Below are positions 5,207 through 10,240 of a stretch of 10,240 nt of DNA, in pieces. A model generated the notes under the pieces. The model was not told the origin of the DNA. It searched no databases and was given only the letters and a program-made list of their open reading frames with translations. Position 1 is the first letter of the stretch. Every line of letters begins with the position of its first letter. Origin of the DNA: Oscillospiraceae bacterium (GTDB lineage Bacteria; Bacillota; Clostridia; Oscillospirales; Ruminococcaceae); NCBI GenBank assembly GCA_020024155.1, contig JAHHUE010000057.1, positions 1-10,240 on the forward strand. Direction: 5' to 3'. Position numbers and translations under genes: made by a program.

Positions 5207-6469
5207 ATGAATTATATAAATAATTATACAAAGCATGCCTTACACCAGTTTTACTCCTTTCTCCGTTGGGCATTTGTTGGCTTAACTGTTGGTGTTATTG
5301 TTGGTTTATGTGGCACTGCTTTTTCTTATGCTTTAAAATATGCAACTAATCTGCGTCTTGATAATCCTTGGATTTTCTATCTTTTACCAGTCTTAGGTTT
5401 AGTTATTGTATTTATTTACAGCATTGCAGGCGTAAATCATCCACGTGGCACTAATCTGGTTCTTTTAAGTGTTCGTACAGAAGAAACCATTCCTTTGATA
5501 ATGGCACCTTTAATCTTTATTTCAACTTTATTATCTCATCTTGGTGGTGCAAGTGCAGGTCGTGAAGGTGCAGCTCTTCAAATGGGTGGCAGTATTTCGC
5601 AACAAATAGGCCGTCTTATGAAAGCTGACGAAAAATCTATGCACATTTTTTCAATGTGTGGTATGAGTGCTTGTTTTGCTGCTTTATTTGGCACTCCTGT
5701 TGCTGCTGCTGTCTTTTCAATAGAAGTTGTAAGTGTTGGTATTATGCAGTATTCTGCTCTTATTCCTTGTGCAATTGCAAGTTTAACAGCTGATGTAATT
5801 GCAAAACATTTTCATGTTCATCATATGCAATTTTCTGTACCTGAGCTTGCTATTGATTTTGATTTATCCATTGGTATAAGAGTTTGTATTCTTGCACTTT
5901 GTGGTGCTATCTTAAGCATTATTTTTTGTGCTATTTTGAGAGTTAGTGGAAATTTATATGAAAAATATATCAAAAACAAATATATTCGTATACTTGTAGG
6001 TGGTTTTCTTATTGTAGCAATTACTTTATTGTTAAATACTTCTGACTATATGAGTGCAGGAGAAGAAATTATTGTTAACGCTCTTTCAGGTCACGCAAGA
6101 CCGGAAGCCTTTTTATTAAAAATGATTTTCACTGCTTTGGCACTTGAAGCCGGCTTTAAAGGTGGCGAAATTGTTCCTACTCTGTTTATAGGTTCCACTT
6201 TTGGTTGTGTTTTTGCCGGTTTAATCGGTCTATCCCCTGCTTTTGGTGCAGCCATTGGTATGATTGCACTTTTCTGTGGTGTTACAAACTGCCCTATTGC
6301 CTCAATTTTTCTTGGATTAGAGTTATTGCAGGGTGCCGGTATAGAATGGCTTTTGCTTACTGTTGCAGTAAGTTATATGCTTTCTGGTTATTACAGTCTA
6401 TATAATCAGCAAAAAATTATGTATTCAAAAGAAATGCCAAAATACATCAATAAAAATGCTCATCAGTAA
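5207..6469 (+). CDS. CLC-family anion channel/transporter, possibly of the fluoride (CLC-F) type
   Basis: Starting at ATG 5207, the protein has 420 residues and about ten or more hydrophobic segments. CLC signatures are clear: GREGAALQMGGS at 118-129, with the gating glutamate E120, and GGEIVPTLFIGS at 319-330, the second anion-binding loop. Two canonical elements differ. The first anion-binding motif GSGIP is absent; the matching region reads HPRGTNLVLL near 78-87. The internal proton glutamate of Cl-/H+ exchangers is a valine (FSIEVVS, V174). As I recall the family, an NLV-like segment, GREG followed by a QMGGS stretch and an IEV turn recall CLC-F fluoride/proton antiporters, but the assignment is uncertain and I see no fluoride riboswitch motif upstream. 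Chloride transport balancing K+ uptake is the alternative suggested by the ktr neighbours. The gene is monocistronic, set between two terminators. Confidence 0.88.
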   Translation: MNYINNYTKHALHQFYSFLRWAFVGLTVGVIVGLCGTAFSYALKYATNLRLDNPWIFYLLPVLGLVIVFIYSIAGVNHPRGTNLVLLSVRTEETIPLIMAPLIFISTLLSHLGGASAGREGAALQMGGSISQQIGRLMKADEKSMHIFSMCGMSACFAALFGTPVAAAVFSIEVVSVGIMQYSALIPCAIASLTADVIAKHFHVHHMQFSVPELAIDFDLSIGIRVCILALCGAILSIIFCAILRVSGNLYEKYIKNKYIRILVGGFLIVAITLLLNTSDYMSAGEEIIVNALSGHARPEAFLLKMIFTALALEAGFKGGEIVPTLFIGSTFGCVFAGLIGLSPAFGAAIGMIALFCGVTNCPIASIFLGLELLQGAGIEWLLLTVAVSYMLSGYYSLYNQQKIMYSKEMPKYINKNAHQ

Positions 6470-6477
6470 AATACATC

Positions 6478-6512
6478 AAAGACTTTCTAATTAAAACAGA
6501 AAGTCTTTTTTT
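6478..6512 (+). terminator. Intrinsic terminator after the CLC gene
   Basis: AAAGACTTTCT (6478-6488) pairs perfectly with AGAAAGTCTTT (6498-6508) around a 9-base loop, and seven T residues run from 6506 to 6512. It begins 8 bases after the CLC stop codon. Confidence 0.9.
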
Positions 6513-6539
6513 ATTTCATTTATCGACAGTCTATTAACA

Positions 6540-6572
6540 TTGACTTGATATAAAATTATGATAAAATAAAAT
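6540..6572 (+). promoter_or_regulatory. Candidate promoter of the branching-enzyme gene
   Basis: TTGACT (6540-6545) is followed after 16 bases by TAAAAT (6562-6567), with TG one base ahead of the -10 as in extended -10 promoters. A second pairing, TTGATA (6545-6550) with TAAAAT (6567-6572) at 16 bases, overlaps it. The position between a terminator and the glgB ribosome binding site supports a promoter here, but which pair is used cannot be told. Confidence 0.5.
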
Positions 6573-6602
6573 AAATAATACATTTGGAAAAGAGGTCATT
6601 TT

Positions 6603-8591
6603 ATGGAGTATAAAATCTTTGAATATGACAAATATCTAAAACCATTTGAAGCAGATATAGAACTGCGTATGAATAACTACAAACGAAAAAAAACAGAACT
6701 TCTTGGTAAAAATCAAACTTTGTCAGAGTTTGCAAATGGACATGAATATTTTGGTTTTCATAAAAAGAGAAACGGTTGGTTTTATCGTGAATGGGCACCG
6801 GCTGCTGACGCAGTATATATTATGGGCGATATGAACAACTGGGATAAGACAAGTCTTCCTCTAAACAACATTGGCAATGGTGTTTGGGAAATTTTCTTAT
6901 CTGGTAAAAACAAACTATACAATGGTTGTAAAGTGAAAACTGTTATCCAAAAAGACGGAAAGTTGCTTGAAAGAATACCTCTTTATGCACATAGGGTTGT
7001 GCAGGACAAGCAGACATATTTATGGTCTGCTGAAATTTTTGACAGTTTAAAATTCAAGTGGAAGAAAAATAAATTTACTCCTGATAAAAAATTATTTATA
7101 TACGAATGTCATATCGGTATGGCACAGGAAAAATGTGAAGTAGGCACTTATACTGAATTTCGTGACAATATTTTGCCTCGTATCAAAGCCGATGGATATA
7201 ATGCTATTCAAATAATGGCAATTATGGAACACCCTTATTACGGCTCATTTGGCTATCAAGTATCCTCTTTCTTTGCTGCATCTTCAAGATTTGGCACACC
7301 AAATGAACTTAAAAGCCTTATTGACACTGCTCACAGTATGGGAATAGCTGTTTTATTGGATGTTGTTCACTCTCATGCTGTAAAAAATACAGAAGAAGGT
7401 ATAAATCTATTTGACGGAACAGATTATCAGTTTTTCCATGGTGGCAGTCGAGGAGAACACCCAGCATGGGGCACAAAACTTTTTAACTATAATAAAAACG
7501 AAGTTATACATTTTCTTTTATCAAATTTAAAATTCTGGCTTACAGAATATCATTTTGACGGTTTTAGATTTGACGGTGTAACTTCTATGATTTACCACGA
7601 CCACGGACTTGGAACAGCTTTCACTGATTATAGTAAATATTTTTCTCTTAATACAGATACTGAGGCAATTACATATCTTCAACTTGCAACAGAGCTTATA
7701 AAGGAAGTTAATCCAAAAGCTATTATAATTGCCGAAGATATGTCTGCTATGCCTGGTATGTGTTTGCCAATTGAAGATGGTGGCATTGGTTTTGATTATC
7801 GTCTTGCTATGGGTTGTCCTGATATGTGGATAAAGCTTATCAAAGACACCAAAGACGAATTTTGGGATATGCATCATATTTGGCATGAGCTTACAAGCAG
7901 AAGACCTATGGAAAAATATATAGGATATGCCGAAAGTCACGACCAAGCACTTGTTGGAGATAAAACTATTATTTTTCGTCTTTGTGACAGCGAAATGTAT
8001 ACAGCAATGTCAAAAAATTCAAATAGTGCAGTTATTGACCGTGGTATCGCCCTGCATAAAATGATAAGACTTATAACAATGAGCCTTGCCGGTGAAGGAT
8101 ATCTCAATTTTATGGGCAACGAATTTGGTCACCCTGAGTGGATTGATTTTCCAAGAGAAGGCAATAATTGGAGCTATCATTATTGCAGACGACAATGGCA
8201 TCTGGCAGATGATAAAAATTTGAAGTATGAATGGTTGCTTAATTTTGATAATGATATGATTTCCATTGCCAAGGAATATAAAATTTTTGACAAACCACCT
8301 GTTGCTTTACATATTGATAATGAAAAACAAGTTATGATTTATAAACGTGGTAATCTTATATTTGCATTTAATTTCAGCCCTGTAAATTCTTACGACTCTT
8401 ATTTTGTAAATGTGCCAGTAAAAGGCAATTACAAACCAGTTCTTTCAACTGATAGCGATAATTTTGGTGGTTGGAACAGAATTGCAACAGATATGGTTTA
8501 TACTGCAACAAGAGATAAAAATAAAACTTGTGGTTTTAAAATGTATTTACCTGCAAGAACAGCTGTTTGCCTTGAAAAAATAAAAAAATAA
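6603..8591 (+). CDS. glgB: 1,4-alpha-glucan (glycogen) branching enzyme, eukaryote-like GH13_8 type
   Basis: This 662-residue enzyme cuts an alpha-1,4-glucan chain and re-attaches it by an alpha-1,6 bond, making branches in glycogen in the cytoplasm. A CBM48-like N-terminal domain (about 45-145, FREWAP-type motif with YREWAPAAD and MGDMNNWD) precedes the GH13 barrel. Barrel landmarks: YECHIGMAQE near 167, DVVHSH at 253-258, nucleophile D324 in GFRFDGVTSM, acid/base E378 in IIIAEDMSAMP, and D447 in YAESHDQALVGDK. An all-beta C-terminal domain ends near 655. Blocks such as MAIMEHPYYGSFGYQVSSFFAASSRFGTP (205-233) and GEGYLNFMGNEFGHPEWIDFP (497-517) match plant, animal and fungal branching enzymes more closely than the common bacterial GH13_9 type. 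AGAGG at 6591-6595 lies 7 bases before the ATG. No other glycogen genes adjoin. Confidence 0.95.
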   Translation: MEYKIFEYDKYLKPFEADIELRMNNYKRKKTELLGKNQTLSEFANGHEYFGFHKKRNGWFYREWAPAADAVYIMGDMNNWDKTSLPLNNIGNGVWEIFLSGKNKLYNGCKVKTVIQKDGKLLERIPLYAHRVVQDKQTYLWSAEIFDSLKFKWKKNKFTPDKKLFIYECHIGMAQEKCEVGTYTEFRDNILPRIKADGYNAIQIMAIMEHPYYGSFGYQVSSFFAASSRFGTPNELKSLIDTAHSMGIAVLLDVVHSHAVKNTEEGINLFDGTDYQFFHGGSRGEHPAWGTKLFNYNKNEVIHFLLSNLKFWLTEYHFDGFRFDGVTSMIYHDHGLGTAFTDYSKYFSLNTDTEAITYLQLATELIKEVNPKAIIIAEDMSAMPGMCLPIEDGGIGFDYRLAMGCPDMWIKLIKDTKDEFWDMHHIWHELTSRRPMEKYIGYAESHDQALVGDKTIIFRLCDSEMYTAMSKNSNSAVIDRGIALHKMIRLITMSLAGEGYLNFMGNEFGHPEWIDFPREGNNWSYHYCRRQWHLADDKNLKYEWLLNFDNDMISIAKEYKIFDKPPVALHIDNEKQVMIYKRGNLIFAFNFSPVNSYDSYFVNVPVKGNYKPVLSTDSDNFGGWNRIATDMVYTATRDKNKTCGFKMYLPARTAVCLEKIKK

Positions 8592-8615
8592 AATTATAAA
8601 ATCAGTCTTTTTAGT

Positions 8616-8672
8616 AAATTACCTCATTTGTTAGACAGTATCATATACTATTTAACAGATGGGGTAATTTTT
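8616..8672 (+). terminator. Strong intrinsic terminator after glgB
   Basis: An 18-base left arm (8616-8633) pairs with 8653-8670, with two G-U wobbles. The loop holds a further AGTAT/ATACT mini-stem (8637-8641 with 8645-8649), and five T residues end at 8672. It starts about 25 bases after the glgB stop. Confidence 0.85.
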
Positions 8673-8797
8673 ATTCCAATATGTAGCTTTAACAATTTTT
8701 ATGCAAAAGTTTTGCCTAACTTTTTTGTACAAATTCATAGATTGTTTTTTATTTTTTTACCCATAATATCTCTATATTTAATTTTTTTGGGGGTATT
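8673..8797 (+). promoter_or_regulatory. Upstream region of the second ktrB, promoter not resolved
   Basis: This 125-base T-rich stretch must hold the promoter of the next gene, given the strong terminator before it. Near-consensus -35 boxes exist (TTGCCT 8712-8717, TTGTAC 8725-8730), but none has a good -10 at the right distance. A near-perfect palindrome GCAAAA-G-TTTTGC (8703-8715) overlaps the first -35-like box and could be an operator. GGGGG at 8789-8793 is the ribosome binding site. Confidence 0.35.
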
Positions 8798-10153
8798 ATG
8801 GATAAATATTCAAGAACAAGCATCATAATTTCTCCAACAAGAATTATTGTATCGGGTTTTATATTTCTCATAATAACTGGCAGTGTTCTTTTAACTTTGC
8901 CTTTCTGTACAAAAGATAACACTATTTCATTTATAGATGCTCTTTTTACTGCAACAAGTGCAAGTTGTGTAACAGGTCTTTCAATTTATGATACCTATAC
9001 AAAATTCACTTTTATAGGTCAGCTAATTATACTTATTATGATACAAATTGGTGGTCTTGGTCTTGTTTCATTTACCACTTTTTTCAGTATCATTACAAGA
9101 AAAAAACTTGGGTTTAAAGCTTTGAGAATTGCTTGTTACGCATCTGGCGCAGATAATGTTTCAACAATAAAAAATTTATATAAATCCACTTTCAAAATAG
9201 TTTTTTTGTGTGAAGTAATTGGCACTATTGCTCTATTACCTATTTTCGTCATAAATTTTGGTTTTTTAAATGGATTATGGTTTAGTATATTCACATCTAT
9301 ATCAGCCTTTTGTAACGCAGGATTTGAACTGATGGGAGTTGTTCAGCCTTATTCTTCCCTATCATTACTATACGGAAATTTATGGGTAAATATTGTTATA
9401 ACATCTTTGATTATATGTGGTGGACTTGGTTTTGTTGTTTGGAATGAAATTCTTATATATTACAAAACAAAAGAGTTATCATTTAACAGTAAAATTATAT
9501 TACTTTTCACTTTTATTTTTGTAGTTATTGGCACTGTAAACTTTCTTATATTTGAGTACAACAATCCGTTAACTATCGGAAATATGAAACCATATCAAAA
9601 AATACTTTGCAGTTTTTTTCAATCTGTAACTTGTCGTACTGCTGGGTTTAGCACTATAAATCAATCACAGTTAAATGTGTATAGCAAACTTTTTTCCTGT
9701 TTTCTTATGTTTACCGGTTGTGCACCAACTGGAACTGGTGGAGGTATAAAAATAACTACATTTGCAGTTGTAATAATAACTGTTTCAAGTATTTTAAAGG
9801 GTAAAACACAAGCTGTATTTTTAAACCACAAAATACAACCATATACAGTTTATAAAGCAATAACTGTTGTAGTTATATCTTTATCCATCGTTTTATTTAA
9901 TTTTTTTATACTGTACTCAACATCTTCATATAGCAGTATTGATTGTCTATACGAAAGCATTTCTGCATTTTCTACCACTGGACTATCTGTTGGAATTTCA
10001 ACTAATATGAATTTAATTTCCAAATTATCCACTTCTTTATGTATGTTTTTAGGTCGTGTTGGACCTATTTCTATTGCTATAAGTTTATACAAAAACTATC
10101 ACGATTTCTACAATTGTGAAATATATCCAGATGGTAAAATTATTGTTGGATAA
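8798..10153 (+). CDS. ktrB: Second K+ uptake pore subunit KtrB/TrkH, no RCK partner in the window
   Basis: The 451-residue membrane protein is a paralogue of the KtrB at 2351-3679 with the same layout. Its pore loops are SASCVTGL (G60), TSISAFCNAGF (G175), VTCRTAGF (G283) and SAFSTTGL (G395), so the K+ filter is complete. The gating loop GCAPTGTGGGIK lies at 307-318 and GRVGPISIA near 419-427, and the C-terminus ends in the KtrB-typical IIVG. It differs widely from the first copy in the segments between pore loops and has more cysteines (for example C52, C113, C308), so it is not a recent duplicate. ATG 8798 has GGGGG four bases upstream. No ktrA follows directly in the 87 bases left, so it may use the KtrA at 3691 or one encoded elsewhere, as KtrC and KtrD do in Bacillus subtilis, where the two genes are unlinked. 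No terminator is visible before the window ends. Confidence 0.93.
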   Translation: MDKYSRTSIIISPTRIIVSGFIFLIITGSVLLTLPFCTKDNTISFIDALFTATSASCVTGLSIYDTYTKFTFIGQLIILIMIQIGGLGLVSFTTFFSIITRKKLGFKALRIACYASGADNVSTIKNLYKSTFKIVFLCEVIGTIALLPIFVINFGFLNGLWFSIFTSISAFCNAGFELMGVVQPYSSLSLLYGNLWVNIVITSLIICGGLGFVVWNEILIYYKTKELSFNSKIILLFTFIFVVIGTVNFLIFEYNNPLTIGNMKPYQKILCSFFQSVTCRTAGFSTINQSQLNVYSKLFSCFLMFTGCAPTGTGGGIKITTFAVVIITVSSILKGKTQAVFLNHKIQPYTVYKAITVVVISLSIVLFNFFILYSTSSYSSIDCLYESISAFSTTGLSVGISTNMNLISKLSTSLCMFLGRVGPISIAISLYKNYHDFYNCEIYPDGKIIVG

Positions 10154-10240
10154 AAAGTGTAGTTACCTGTATGTGTATAAAAATAACAAGCATAAATTTT
10201 CATTATTTTACCATTGGTTTTATCATAAAGTATTTAATAT

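Noticed and set aside
7527..7946. 139-codon minus-strand open frame inside glgB
   Set aside because: It is fully antisense to conserved catalytic GH13 sequence, has no family pattern, and is explained by the low frequency of antisense stops there.
8628..8828. 66-codon plus-strand open frame with hydrophobic residues
   Set aside because: It begins inside the glgB terminator hairpin, overlaps the start of the second ktrB in another frame and has no ribosome binding site; its hydrophobicity follows from T-rich DNA.
10154..10240. Search for a ktrA gene or terminator after the second ktrB
   Set aside because: The remaining 87 bases show no start with a ribosome binding site, no RCK sequence and no convincing hairpin with a T-run.

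Overview
The window comes from an AT-rich (about 30% G+C by eye), low-GC Gram-positive genome, most likely a Clostridia-type Firmicute. Evidence: strong AAGGAG/GGGGG ribosome binding sites, TTGACA/TATAAT-type promoters, short intergenic regions closed by hairpin-plus-T-run terminators, KtrA/KtrB-type potassium transporters and an XRE regulator with a membrane tail. No base-level sign places it more precisely. I see no insertion sequence, phage gene, CRISPR array, tRNA or rRNA.

Layout. Positions 1-1001 (minus) hold most of an integral-membrane acyltransferase (acyltransferase-3 family) whose C-terminus runs off the left edge. Positions 1153-1788 (minus) hold an XRE helix-turn-helix regulator fused to four membrane helices, closed by a hairpin at 1107-1146. 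A 562-bp divergent intergenic region (1789-2350) follows. It carries a minus promoter for the regulator, a consensus plus promoter (TTGACA-17-TATAAT), repeated TTTACA motifs and, about 120 nt into the plus transcript, a clear intrinsic terminator. Then come ktrB (2351-3679) and ktrA (3691-4338), a two-gene K+ uptake system, and a KdpE-like response regulator (4401-5099) that reads in one frame from end to end but has two in-frame stops, so it is annotated as a pseudogene. A terminator at 5104-5143 closes this unit. A CLC-family anion transporter (5207-6469) and a glycogen branching enzyme of eukaryote-like GH13_8 type (6603-8591) each end in their own terminator. A second KtrB/TrkH pore subunit (8798-10153) closes the window.

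How they fit together. The central theme is ion homeostasis: two K+ pore subunits, one cytosolic gating ring subunit (KtrA) that could serve both, and a CLC anion transporter that could balance charge or export an anion. The decayed regulator is of the type that normally answers to the K+/turgor sensor KdpD, and no KdpD is visible. The branching enzyme is a metabolic gene in its own transcription unit, without other glycogen genes around it.

The most interesting points are the promoter-terminator pair ahead of ktrB (attenuated leader or small RNA of roughly 165 nt), the doubly nonsense-mutated response regulator, the shared TTTACA/promoter modules ahead of the XRE regulator and the acyltransferase, and the unusual subfamilies of the CLC and GlgB proteins. 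I did not find a clearly new multi-gene system.
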